DNA of 10,221 bases from an uncultured Erysipelotrichaceae bacterium (GTDB taxonomy: Bacteria; Bacillota_I; Bacilli_A; Erysipelotrichales; Erysipelotrichaceae), in assembly GCA_902796465.1 (NCBI GenBank), contig CADBPK010000067.1, positions 1-10,221 of the forward strand, written 5' to 3'. The translations under genes were made by a program, and so were the position numbers. The notes under the pieces were generated by a model that ran no database searches, was not told the DNA's origin, and saw only the letters and a program-made list of their open reading frames with translations. Shown piece by piece: positions 1-7,148 of this stretch (positions within the stretch are counted from its first letter, which is position 1; the number at the start of each line of letters is the position of its first letter).

Positions 1-223
1 AGAATCTCTCTGCAGACAGACCGGTTTCCTCTCTCAGTTCTCTTGCTGCGGTCTCTTCGAGTGTTTCTCCCAACTCGATCGCACCGCCGGGGATTCCCCA
101 GGTGTGTGTGTCGGAGCGCAGGTTCAATAATATTTTACTGCCTTTCAGAACAACAACAGTTGCTCCGACTGACAGCATAGGTGCGTTGCCGATATACTTT
201 CTTATTTCGCTTATATAACTCAT
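1..223 (-). CDS. Nudix hydrolase, N-terminal part (cut by left edge)
   Basis: The 74 visible residues begin MSYISEIRKYIG and contain a complete Nudix box. G47, E53, R61, E62, E65, E66 and G68 fit the G-x5-E-x7-RE-U-x-EE-x-GU pattern, and the segment TWGIPGGAIELGE precedes the helix. Nudix enzymes hydrolyse nucleoside diphosphates linked to another group, using Mg2+ held by the box glutamates; the substrate cannot be told from this fragment. Two ATGs stand side by side (226 and 223). I chose 223 because the GGGAG ribosome site at 231-235 is then 7 bases away instead of 4, and because MSYIS is a common start in this subfamily. The C-terminal half lies outside the window. The gene diverges from the HIT gene and is probably driven by the promoter near 380. 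The family is certain from the motif; the substrate is unknown. Confidence 0.9.
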   Translation of the reverse strand, partial: MSYISEIRKYIGNAPMLSVGATVVVLKGSKILLNLRSDTHTWGIPGGAIELGETLEETAARELREETGLSAERF

Positions 224-379
224 CATCTATCTCCCGAAAAATCACGGTTTGACCGTAAACTCAGCACAAATGTATTCTTAACTAACATAAGTATTCATTA
301 TTGATAAGGCAGGATTGCTGCATCAGACCCGGACAGCCCCGGATAAATCCCGCCCCGGTTCAGATACTTTTCAGACCAA

Positions 380-388
380 ATTATATCA
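380..388 (-). promoter_or_regulatory. Extended -10 promoter candidate for the Nudix gene
   Basis: Read on the minus strand the sequence is TGATATAAT: a perfect -10 hexamer (380-385) with the TG of an extended -10. No good -35 is seen about 17 bases upstream, as is usual for extended -10 promoters. The predicted start near 373 would give a leader of about 150 bases before the Nudix ATG. A 7-bp inverted repeat (385-391/400-406) covers the upstream edge and spacer, where a repressor could bind. This is inferred from sequence only. Confidence 0.45.
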
Positions 389-518
389 CAGCCTTTTTTC
401 TGTGATGTATCCCTTCGACTTCAGTTTCCTGCATGCAGGTTCTCCGGTCGTTTTTCTTTGAATACTTATCCGGACTTTTGGGAGCCGGTATATTAGTCCG
501 GGTGATTTTTTTCTGATG

Positions 519-527
519 TGCTATAAT
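519..527 (+). promoter_or_regulatory. Extended -10 promoter for the HIT gene
   Basis: TGCTATAAT gives a perfect TATAAT at 522-527 and the extended TG one base upstream. The -35 region (about 499-504) is poor. The expected transcription start at about 534 leaves a short leader of about 18 bases that contains the AAGGAG ribosome site (538-543). The same TGCTATAAT string occurs in front of the glycosyltransferase gene at 8215. Confidence 0.65.
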
Positions 528-552
528 TATGTCCGTTAAGGAGAATAGAAAC

Positions 553-951
553 ATGTGCGTTTTTTGTGAAATTATAAAAGGGAACATTCCTTCTGCCAAA
601 GTATACGAAGACGATGATGTACTTGCCATTCTCGACATCTCCCAGGTGACATTCGGCCATACACTTGTCATGCCGAAGAAGCATTGTGCCAATATTCTGG
701 AAGCAGACGAGGAAACAGTACTGAAATGCGCTGCCGTTGCGAAAAAACTGGCAAAACAGATCGTAGAGAACACAAAAGCTACCGGTGTCAACGTCCTGAC
801 CAACTGCGGTGAAAGCGCAGGCCAGACTGTTGATCATCTGCATTTCCACATCATTCCGCGCTATGATGAGAACGATGCGATCACGATCAAGTTCAATCCT
901 TCAAAGGAACAGGATCTCGGTCAGGTTCTCAAAGTCGTAAAAGGAGAATAA
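553..951 (+). CDS. HIT family (histidine triad) nucleotide hydrolase
   Basis: A 132-residue protein of the HIT/HINT branch. These enzymes hydrolyse nucleoside phosphoramidates or related AMP conjugates through a histidine-triad nucleophile. The triad HLHFHIIPR is at residues 95-103 (H95, H97, H99). The N-terminal C2-x2-C5 and H44 in MPKKH fit the zinc site found in many bacterial members, and the DIS...GHTLVMPK strand is typical. The reading frame could start at 529, but that ATG precedes the AAGGAG site at 538-543, would lie at or before the predicted transcription start, and adds a non-homologous MSVKENRN. The ATG at 553, 9 bases after the site, is therefore preferred, and MCVFCEIIKG is the normal family start. 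It is a single-gene unit followed by a terminator. The family is certain; the physiological substrate is unknown. Confidence 0.93.
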   Translation: MCVFCEIIKGNIPSAKVYEDDDVLAILDISQVTFGHTLVMPKKHCANILEADEETVLKCAAVAKKLAKQIVENTKATGVNVLTNCGESAGQTVDHLHFHIIPRYDENDAITIKFNPSKEQDLGQVLKVVKGE

Positions 952-957
952 TACCGG

Positions 958-994
958 AACAGGAATTCATTCACAGGAATGGATCCTGTTTTTT
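958..994 (+). terminator. Rho-independent terminator of the HIT gene
   Basis: A 7-bp outer stem AACAGGA/TCCTGTT (958-964 with 984-990) is separated by a small internal loop from an inner stem CATTC/GAATG capped by ACAG. A run of six T (989-994) follows. It begins six bases after the HIT stop codon. Confidence 0.75.
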
Positions 995-1013
995 ACATCA
1001 TGCCGCCCTGTAC

Positions 1014-1047
1014 ACGAAAAGGACTTCTTATGTGAAGTCCTTTTCGT
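1014..1047. terminator. Bidirectional hairpin between convergent HIT and gatD
   Basis: A perfect 14-bp stem with a 6-base loop (TTATGT): ACGAAAAGGACTTC pairs with GAAGTCCTTTTCGT. The AAAAGG...CCTTTT arms give a short U run on either strand, the usual shape of a terminator shared by convergent genes. It lies 19 bases beyond the gatD stop and behind the HIT terminator. The U runs are only four long and sit inside the stem, so its strength is uncertain. Confidence 0.7.
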
Positions 1048-1066
1048 ATTCCGCAGATTTATTATT

Positions 1067-1795
1067 TTATACCTTGAGCCGCTTTAACATGACTTCCCTG
1101 GCCTGATCTTCCATCGTGTCGTCCAGCGGTTCCAGCGTCACATCGCCGTATCGCTTTTTCAGAGCCCTTTTGATGAGCAGGTCCGCGATCTTCGGATTCT
1201 TCGGAAGCAGCGGTCCGTGCATATATGTAGCCAGAACCTGGTCATTCAGGAATCCTTCTTCCCCGCAGTTAAAGGCATTGCCGTGTCCGTACAGTACTTT
1301 GCCGAGGGATGCGGAAACATTTTTTGTCTGTCCGCCGTGGTTTTCAAAGCCGACAGCCTTGAAAGTCTCACCGTCCATGGTGACTTCCACGGCAATATTG
1401 CCGATGCACCGGTGATCACGGTCGGTACTCTCCGTGTAGTAATCAAATATGCCGAGTCCGTCCACAACTTCCCCGTCCTGATCCTTGTAGTATTTTCCGA
1501 ACAGCTGGTAGCCGCCGCAGATGAGCAGGAATGCCGTCTTCTCTTCCATGGCTTTGACAATACTGCGTTTTCTGGCAAGAAGGTCGCGGTAGATCAGTCC
1601 CTGTTCACGGTCGGCGCCGCCGCCCATGAAGAAGAGGTCATAGTCGGAAATATCGATCTCATCACCGATCGACTTCTTGTCGATCTCGCAGGCGATACCC
1701 CGCTTTTCGCATCGTACGCGCAGTACTTCCGCGTTTCCCTTATCACCGTAGAGGTCCATGAGGTCATTGTAGATCCATAATATTTTCAGATTCAT
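1067..1795 (-). CDS. gatD: GatD, glutamine amidotransferase subunit of lipid II isoglutaminyl synthase
   Basis: A 242-residue class I (CobB/CobQ-type) glutamine amidotransferase. With MurT it converts the D-Glu at position 2 of the lipid II stem peptide to D-isoglutamine at the cytoplasmic face of the membrane; GatD releases ammonia from glutamine. The nucleophile is C93 in LLICGGYQLFG, and the catalytic histidine is H193 in ATYMHGPLLPKNP. The third acidic residue is supplied by MurT in this family. GFENHGG (149-155) and the early YNDLMDLYGDKGN are GatD hallmarks, and R129 may be the glutamine-contacting arginine. Its ATG overlaps the murT stop as ATGA (1792-1795), which implies coupled translation and 1:1 production. 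It is the last gene of the block, followed by the hairpin at 1014-1047. Length matches the family. Confidence 0.95.
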   Translation of the reverse strand: MNLKILWIYNDLMDLYGDKGNAEVLRVRCEKRGIACEIDKKSIGDEIDISDYDLFFMGGGADREQGLIYRDLLARKRSIVKAMEEKTAFLLICGGYQLFGKYYKDQDGEVVDGLGIFDYYTESTDRDHRCIGNIAVEVTMDGETFKAVGFENHGGQTKNVSASLGKVLYGHGNAFNCGEEGFLNDQVLATYMHGPLLPKNPKIADLLIKRALKKRYGDVTLEPLDDTMEDQAREVMLKRLKV

Positions 1796-3102
1796 TTCCG
1801 GGCCTTCTTTCTCAGTATCGCGCGGGTCGAATGCAGGGCTGTATATGTGGCGATGATATGGCTGTTCATATCCGCCTGATCGAGCCAGTCGACTGCCTTG
1901 GATGCGTCTTCGATTACGATGATCCTGTCTTCCAGTCCTTCATATTTCAAACGCAGTGCCATGTCATATGCCCTTAAGCCGGAACAGACGATGGTCTTTA
2001 CTTCCGGGATATTCAGTCTTTCAAAATGCGCGTCCCAGATCCAGCTGACATCGTGTCCGTCCTGGTCGTTGTCATTGAGGAATATGCAGACATTTTTGTC
2101 GCCGGGCTGTCCGAGGATATATTTCATTACCTCATTGGCACCGGTCGGATTCTTGACCAGGTTGATCACACACGGCTTTGACAGCTCAAACACTTCATTC
2201 CTGCCTTCCTTCAGCACAAAGGAACGGAAGACCGCATCAGCTGCGTCTGTGTTCAGATTCAGCGTTTTGAGCACTGTAACTACAGCAGCGCAGTTATAAA
2301 TGGCATAGATCGTATTGATAAAGGAATGGAATACTTTGTTGTCACAGGTAAATGATGCGTTTTCATAATCCACTTTCGTGACCAGTGTTTCCGGCGTGAT
2401 CTCACCGAATCCGTCTCTTTTGCAGGAGAACCTTCCGATATGGGAATACTGGTAGTAGTCATAGATCAGCGGATGACCGCATCGCGGGCAGAACTTCCCT
2501 TCGGATGCTTCGTCTGTTGTTTTCCGGCTGACCTTGTTCTTCCCGACGGAGAAGAAATTGATCTGTGCTTTCTTCGCGGTATCCGCGATTCTTACGACAT
2601 TGGGATCATCCCCGTTCAGGATCAGATGTCCTTCGAAGTTTTCCGTAACAGCCTGGATCTTGCGGATGATGGTTTCCATTTCCCCGGCGCGGTCCAGCTG
2701 GTCACGGAAGAAATTGGTGACAACGAGATGTGTCGGATGCAGGTTGTCAAACTGTCTGAACACAGTCAGTTCATCCACTTCGATCACAGCCGCGTCCGCC
2801 TGCACATTGTAATGAGAGTCACAGTTCGATGCCAGCAAGGTCGTGATGCCGACGTTGAGGTTGTCGCCGCGTCTGTTATTTATGGTATTCAGTCCCGCCT
2901 TCCGCAGGGATTCGGCGATCAGATTGGATGTGGTAGTCTTTCCGTTGGTGCCGGTAACGAGTACGACAATGCCGGGCATCCGGAATTTTGTCAGCATCTC
3001 CGGATCCAGTTTCAATGCCAGCACACCGGGAAAAGAGCCGCCCCTGCCGGTCGGCTTAAGCAGTTTGTGTACTGTCTGGACGAGTTTTAATTTCAGATCC
3101 AT
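1792..3102 (-). CDS. murT: MurT, Mur-ligase-like subunit of lipid II isoglutaminyl synthase
   Basis: A 436-residue Mur ligase homologue. It activates the D-Glu carboxylate of lipid II with ATP and transfers ammonia from GatD. The ATP loop GTNGKTTT is at 51-58. A zinc-ribbon insert has C205-P-R-C208 and C227-K-R-D230: the fourth ligand, cysteine in characterised MurT proteins, is aspartate here (codon GAC). The C-terminal DUF1727 region carries NDNDQDGHDVSWIWD (343-357); D351 in DVSW is the likely residue completing the GatD catalytic triad. The start at 3102 is preceded by AAAGGATAAG lying at the end of yhaM, 5 bases from its stop. The murT-gatD pairing is the family's standard arrangement. 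The identification is firm. The odd ribbon could be a lineage trait, a site that binds zinc with three Cys and one Asp, or a site that has lost zinc. Confidence 0.95.
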   Translation of the reverse strand: MDLKLKLVQTVHKLLKPTGRGGSFPGVLALKLDPEMLTKFRMPGIVVLVTGTNGKTTTSNLIAESLRKAGLNTINNRRGDNLNVGITTLLASNCDSHYNVQADAAVIEVDELTVFRQFDNLHPTHLVVTNFFRDQLDRAGEMETIIRKIQAVTENFEGHLILNGDDPNVVRIADTAKKAQINFFSVGKNKVSRKTTDEASEGKFCPRCGHPLIYDYYQYSHIGRFSCKRDGFGEITPETLVTKVDYENASFTCDNKVFHSFINTIYAIYNCAAVVTVLKTLNLNTDAADAVFRSFVLKEGRNEVFELSKPCVINLVKNPTGANEVMKYILGQPGDKNVCIFLNDNDQDGHDVSWIWDAHFERLNIPEVKTIVCSGLRAYDMALRLKYEGLEDRIIVIEDASKAVDWLDQADMNSHIIATYTALHSTRAILRKKARK

Positions 3103-3107
3103 AAAAC

Positions 3108-4046
3108 TTATCCTTTCGGTTTATAGAATTGACGGTTGTCAAGCGCAAACAGTTTAGGTGTCCATTCTCCGGGCTTAATGCTTTCCATCGCCTTCTTCAG
3201 CGTATTCAGCCGCGCATCCAGATTATCGATGATATACAATACTTCCGCTTCCTGAATCATGGGAAGGACGGGAGAACCAAATTCATAGTGCCCGTGATGG
3301 GACAGGATCATATGATGCAGGAGGATGGCTTCTTCCGTATCGGCGAGACCGAGTTCATTCTCCACTTCGGTCAGCCAGCCGTTTGCCAGCGAGATATGCC
3401 CTTCCAGTTTCCCCTGCAGGGTATATTCCGTCGTGACCGGTCCGCTCATCTCCATTGTCTTGCCGACATCGTGGATCAGGGCACCTGCGATCAGAAGGTC
3501 ACGGTTCAGCTGCGGATAATGATCCGCGATCACTTCCGCCATCTCTGCCATGGAGAGCGAGTGTTCCGAAAGACCGCCGATGAAATTGTGGTGGATCTTG
3601 CTGGCAGCGGGATAGGAAAAATAGTGTTCCCCTACCTTTTCCAGCATGCCTCTGACCAGTTTTCCGTAGATCTCGTTGTCCATGGACCCGATATAGTTTT
3701 CCAGTCTCTCGCGCCTGACCTTTTCCGGCAGTGAGGAACTGGCCACATATTCGTAATAATCGATCTTCTGTCCTTCCGGGACCGGTTCGATATGGTTGAT
3801 CCTGAGCTGCAGGTTTTTGTTGTATTCGATCACTTCACAGGTGATATTCTCCACTTCCCCGGCATGGATCTTTTCCAGATCAGCCGGTTTGACATCCCAG
3901 AACTTGCCGTCGATCATGCCGGTATTATCCTGCAGGGTAACGGTCAGATACGGAGAACCTTTTGAAGTTGTTCCGTTTTTGACCTCGTTGATCAGCAGCG
4001 GAATAACCATTCTTTCATTCTTTTCAAAATCCTTAATCTTCTTCAT
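3108..4046 (-). CDS. yhaM: YhaM-type 3'-5' exoribonuclease (OB fold + HD domain)
   Basis: A 312-residue protein, close to the 314 residues of B. subtilis YhaM, a cytoplasmic Mn2+-dependent 3'-5' exoribonuclease that trims RNA and can also act on DNA. An N-terminal OB-fold region (about 14-90, with YLTVTLQDNTGMIDGKFWD) precedes an HD-domain metal site: H162 (GGLSEHS), H192-D193 (IHDVGK), H217 (GHIS), H250/H251 (LSHHGHYEFGSP) and D274 (YIIDNLD). The frame is open upstream to 4184, but the added residues only mirror the RecX coding region in another frame. MKKIKDF at 4046, preceded by GGAG about 7 bases upstream, is the family start. It overlaps the fusion gene's end by 14 bases, so translation is probably coupled. 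In the operon it sits between recX and murT; a functional link to cell-wall genes is not obvious. Confidence 0.93.
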   Translation of the reverse strand: MKKIKDFEKNERMVIPLLINEVKNGTTSKGSPYLTVTLQDNTGMIDGKFWDVKPADLEKIHAGEVENITCEVIEYNKNLQLRINHIEPVPEGQKIDYYEYVASSSLPEKVRRERLENYIGSMDNEIYGKLVRGMLEKVGEHYFSYPAASKIHHNFIGGLSEHSLSMAEMAEVIADHYPQLNRDLLIAGALIHDVGKTMEMSGPVTTEYTLQGKLEGHISLANGWLTEVENELGLADTEEAILLHHMILSHHGHYEFGSPVLPMIQEAEVLYIIDNLDARLNTLKKAMESIKPGEWTPKLFALDNRQFYKPKG

Positions 4047-6027
4047 CTTCCCACTCCATTTCATCCAGGACGGCATAGATGTCCTCGCCTTTGAATCCTT
4101 TGGCGGCACAGTATCTGTAAATATGATTCCGCAGTTCGCTCTCCGCATATTTTCTCTCATACCGCCGCTTTGCCTTATGCGCAACGATCTTCAGATTTTC
4201 CAGTTCCCTGGAATCCTGACCTGAAAAATCCAGTTTCCCGATGACTTCATCCGAAGTATCGGAAGAGAAACCCCTCTGCAGGAGTTTTGTCTTGATTTTC
4301 CCCTTCAGATGCAGGAGAGATTCATCCTTTGAGGATTCCAATACTTTCTGTGCATATTCCAATGCGTCCTCGTCCCTGTCACTCCTGTTTCCCAGTTTTT
4401 CCATGATCAGCTCATTGGAAATTCCTTTCCTGCGGAGTTCCCGGATGATCTTTTCCTTTCCGAACAGGGATCCGGTCATGCGTGCGATATATTCATCACA
4501 GTAGCGGCTGTCGTTGATATATCCTTTGAGTTCCAGTTTTTCGATGATCGAATTGATCTTTTCGATATCGCATTTTGTATTCTGGGTCAGCCAGTCATAG
4601 ATCTCCTTGCGGGTCCGGTCTTTCACACTGATCCGCTTCAGACATTTCTGGTACGCAATGACGCCTTCTTCCTTTTCCTTCAGCTTGTCGAGCAGCGCAT
4701 TGGTCAGTGTCTCATTGCGTCTGAGTCCGAGCGTATAGTAATCATCCATCGTCATGGAAAGACGCAGTTCCTTGTGTGACTTCGTCACCAGGAAAAGACG
4801 CACGGTATTATCCTTAACGGAAATATCTTCTATGGAATACAGGCCGTCATATTCCGTCATTGCATCCTGATATACACGCAGGACCTCCTGGGCGAAATGC
4901 CGGCTGCTGTACGGCTTTGCATGGGCGATACACGCCGCTTTCAGCTCCTGCATCCGCGCATCACCCATCTTTGTGAACTCTTTCAGTTTTTCTGCAAAAT
5001 CCTCCGGTGTTTCAAAGAACCAGCCGGTCTGTTCCGGTATCAGCAGTTCTTCCAGCACTTCGTCTTTGCGGGCAAACAGCGGCAGACCGCTGGCCAGCGC
5101 TTCGATGAACGTCATCCCCTGCGTCTCACTGAGACTTGCGGAGACAAACGCATCGCAGCTGCGGTATATATCAGGGACATCCTCTCCCGGCTTGGGGCCG
5201 GTCAGGAATACTTTATTTTCCAGATGCGCTTCTTTTACTTCCTTTTCCAGGACATGCATATCGGGTCCTCCCCCGACGATCAGCAGTTTCACAGGAATGC
5301 CTTCGTCCGCGGCTTTCTTCACACCCGCAACGACGAGGTCAAGTGATTTTTCCTGGGCAAGCCGGCCGACATAGACAAGCAGTTTTTCGCCTTCCTGTAC
5401 ATCGAAGTTTTTCCGCAGCTCTTCCCGTTTGCGGAGATCGGTATGGTCAGGTGAAAAATGATCCAGTTCCAGTCCGGTCGGAATGATCTCTATTTTCGTT
5501 TTGACATTGTATCTTTCAAGCAGTTCCTTTGTCTTTTTGCTCGGTGCGATCAGACGGATCACACTGTCCCCGTGAATGCGGGAAAGTTCCTTGACTGCTT
5601 TTTTCGCGACATGATCAAAACTCTTCAGATGCGCAAAATTGACGTAATGGGTATATTCCTCCCAGGTGGTATGGTAAGTCGCTACAAGCGGAATGCTCAG
5701 CTGCCGGGCACATATATGCCCGAAAATGCCGACGCCGAATTCCGTCTGGATATGGATCACATCCAGATCCAGCTCCCGGATATCATTGATATGATTCAGA
5801 TGGAACGGGGTCGTCATGATATACCCGTAGAGGAATTTCAGTTCGATTCCCCCGAGATACAGAACATCATGTTCCTCATTCCATACACTTTCTGATTTTT
5901 CCGCATTGGTCGTAATAACAAAAACCTCGTGTCCGGCCTTCACGAGTTCATTGCGCAGAATGTATGTGCTGTTGGCAACACCGTTGATCTGCGGCGGATA
6001 TGTATCTGTAAATAAACCGATTCTCAT
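4033..6027 (-). CDS. Fusion: GT4 glycolipid glycosyltransferase + RecX
   Basis: A 664-residue protein made of two apparently complete parts. Residues 1-390 are a GT4 glycosyltransferase. It begins MRIGLFTDTYPPQINGV, has VGRLAQEKSLD (220-230) and LIVGGGP, and has an E301-x7-E309 motif (ETQGMTFIE). It most resembles 1,2-diacylglycerol 3-glucosyltransferases (alMGS/LafA/BgsB type), which glucosylate diacylglycerol at the inner membrane face. Residues 395-664 are a RecX protein with its N-terminal beta region (YSIEDISVKDN) and three-helix repeats (LKGYINDSRYCDEYIARM, KEKIIRELRRKGI, LLQRGF, YRYCAAKGF). RecX is about 264 residues in B. subtilis and modulates RecA filaments. No stop or frameshift separates the parts. 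The ATG overlaps the upstream stop as ATGA (6024-6027), and the end overlaps yhaM by 14 bases. The domain calls are strong; the sugar donor and acceptor are inferred. Confidence 0.9.
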   Translation of the reverse strand: MRIGLFTDTYPPQINGVANSTYILRNELVKAGHEVFVITTNAEKSESVWNEEHDVLYLGGIELKFLYGYIMTTPFHLNHINDIRELDLDVIHIQTEFGVGIFGHICARQLSIPLVATYHTTWEEYTHYVNFAHLKSFDHVAKKAVKELSRIHGDSVIRLIAPSKKTKELLERYNVKTKIEIIPTGLELDHFSPDHTDLRKREELRKNFDVQEGEKLLVYVGRLAQEKSLDLVVAGVKKAADEGIPVKLLIVGGGPDMHVLEKEVKEAHLENKVFLTGPKPGEDVPDIYRSCDAFVSASLSETQGMTFIEALASGLPLFARKDEVLEELLIPEQTGWFFETPEDFAEKLKEFTKMGDARMQELKAACIAHAKPYSSRHFAQEVLRVYQDAMTEYDGLYSIEDISVKDNTVRLFLVTKSHKELRLSMTMDDYYTLGLRRNETLTNALLDKLKEKEEGVIAYQKCLKRISVKDRTRKEIYDWLTQNTKCDIEKINSIIEKLELKGYINDSRYCDEYIARMTGSLFGKEKIIRELRRKGISNELIMEKLGNRSDRDEDALEYAQKVLESSKDESLLHLKGKIKTKLLQRGFSSDTSDEVIGKLDFSGQDSRELENLKIVAHKAKRRYERKYAESELRNHIYRYCAAKGFKGEDIYAVLDEMEWEDEED
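4858..4889 (-). promoter_or_regulatory. Possible internal ribosome site and start for free RecX
   Basis: At the boundary between the two domains an in-frame ATG (M390, base 4860) precedes the RecX part. It has AGGA four bases upstream (4865-4868) and a perfect AGGAGG a little further up (4884-4889). Initiation here would give a 275-residue RecX, close to the free protein's usual length. The AGGA spacing is short and the AGGAGG is too far for this ATG, so this is only a candidate. Confidence 0.3.
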
Positions 6028-7139
6028 TGCATTTCCTTTTCAAATTCCTGCTCATATTCCTGCAGGGCTTTATCTGAATATGTTCTTGCCAGCACTTCGT
6101 CGTCAAAAACGACCGCTTTCTGCATCTTGGAGTACGCGTATACGATACTGCCGAATAACAGCGTCAGATAGAATGTCATCACACGCCAGAGGATCATGAT
6201 CGAGCTGGCATCGACCCGCGAGAAGATTGTGGAGAACATCAGGACAAATGTCGCTTCAGTACCTCCGCTGGAACCGGGCATCGGCATGAAGGCGTTGACC
6301 ATGGTCACAAATGAACTCAGCGCCACGATATCGAGGAACATATCCATTCCCACTTCCACATGCAGTGCTTTGGCGCAGAAGAACGGGATGCTGTAGTAAA
6401 GCAGAAGACGCAGAAGGTCCTCTACCGCGCAGATCAGCACCATCTTCTTATGCGTACGCAGAACTACCACTTCCTTGGAGAAACGTTCCAGCTGCTGGTT
6501 GACGTTGTCCAGTGTTTTCTGTTTGTCCTTGATCAGATGAAGACGGCATCCGATATCGATGCCCTTCGTGGTGATCCATGTATACAGCTTCGGGGATTTC
6601 ACCACTGCCCACAGGAAAACGATCACGGCAGAAGAAACGATAAACCCGAAGATAACGATCAGGAAGAACTGTGAATAGTTCGTATAGAAATAATTGAATT
6701 TCAGCAGGATCAGCACCAGTACGAACAGGATCATGGTCGTCTGGTAGACGATGAAATCCAGCCACAGCACGCCGATGGAACTCGTGACGGGAATTCCCTG
6801 CCGGCGGAATGTCAGAACCTGCATGAACTGGCCGCCGCTGGCACTCGGCGTAATATTGTTGAACAGACCTGCCACGTAGGCATTGACGACGCCCTGCGAC
6901 AAGGTATACTTCGGATACGACTGCCGGCATTCCGTCATCAGCTTGAAGCCGAGCATGATCCTTTCCAGTATGGTCAGTAATATGATGATCAGGATCCATC
7001 TCAGATCCGCCGTTCTCAGCATAGTAAAGATCTGGTCCGACTGGCCGCGGATGGTCAGCCAGAAAACAATACCAGTCAGTACGAATATGAGCATGATATT
7101 AAACGCTGTATTCGCAAACAGCGCTTTCAGTCTTTTCAT
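6024..7139 (-). CDS. MprF-like (LPG_synthase_TM / UPF0104) membrane protein, possible lipid flippase
   Basis: A multi-spanning integral membrane protein of 371 or 372 residues, resembling the flippase half of MprF without its aminoacyl-transferase half. Hydrophobic segments (numbered from the ATG at 7142) lie at about 14-32, 48-66, 83-98, 122-147, 158-182, 236-256, 267-286 and 312-336. Two conserved loops are recognisable: NNITPSASGGQF (95-106) and FMPMPGSSGGTEATF (285-299). The frame opens at 7400, but its first 86 residues are the mirror of the upstream gene and lack hydrophobic character. MKRLK at 7139 or the adjacent ATG at 7142 is the real start: AGG is 6 bases before 7139, while the promoter points to 7142. 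Its stop overlaps the glycosyltransferase-RecX ATG. A role in moving or handling glycolipid is inferred only from this coupling and the MprF likeness. Confidence 0.85.
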   Translation of the reverse strand: MKRLKALFANTAFNIMLIFVLTGIVFWLTIRGQSDQIFTMLRTADLRWILIIILLTILERIMLGFKLMTECRQSYPKYTLSQGVVNAYVAGLFNNITPSASGGQFMQVLTFRRQGIPVTSSIGVLWLDFIVYQTTMILFVLVLILLKFNYFYTNYSQFFLIVIFGFIVSSAVIVFLWAVVKSPKLYTWITTKGIDIGCRLHLIKDKQKTLDNVNQQLERFSKEVVVLRTHKKMVLICAVEDLLRLLLYYSIPFFCAKALHVEVGMDMFLDIVALSSFVTMVNAFMPMPGSSGGTEATFVLMFSTIFSRVDASSIMILWRVMTFYLTLLFGSIVYAYSKMQKAVVFDDEVLARTYSDKALQEYEQEFEKEMQ

Positions 7140-7148
7140 CATACACCT

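Larger units (their letters stand above)
224..552. other. Divergent intergenic region between Nudix and HIT genes
   Basis: This 329-base stretch has no convincing gene: the open frames crossing it lack a good ribosome site and recognisable protein content. It holds an extended -10 promoter candidate for each flanking gene (minus strand near 380, plus strand at 519-527). It also holds two short dyads: ACGGT-TTG-ACCGT at 244-256, and ATCACAG/CTGTGAT at 385-391 and 400-406. I see no riboswitch or tRNA in it. Confidence 0.6.

Noticed and set aside
529..552. Longer HIT start at 529
   Set aside because: This ATG lies before the ribosome site and at or before the predicted transcription start, and adds residues not seen in the family.
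381..849. Minus-strand open frames of 118 and 140 codons over the HIT gene
   Set aside because: They mirror the HIT coding sequence and intergenic DNA, with no ribosome site and no family resemblance.
4047..4184. N-terminal extension of YhaM up to 4184
   Set aside because: The extra 46 residues are the RecX coding region read in another frame; the family length and GGAG site support 4046.
4881..4889. GTG start directly after the internal AGGAGG
   Set aside because: The GTG at 4875-4877 is out of frame with RecX; only the ATG at 4860 is in frame.
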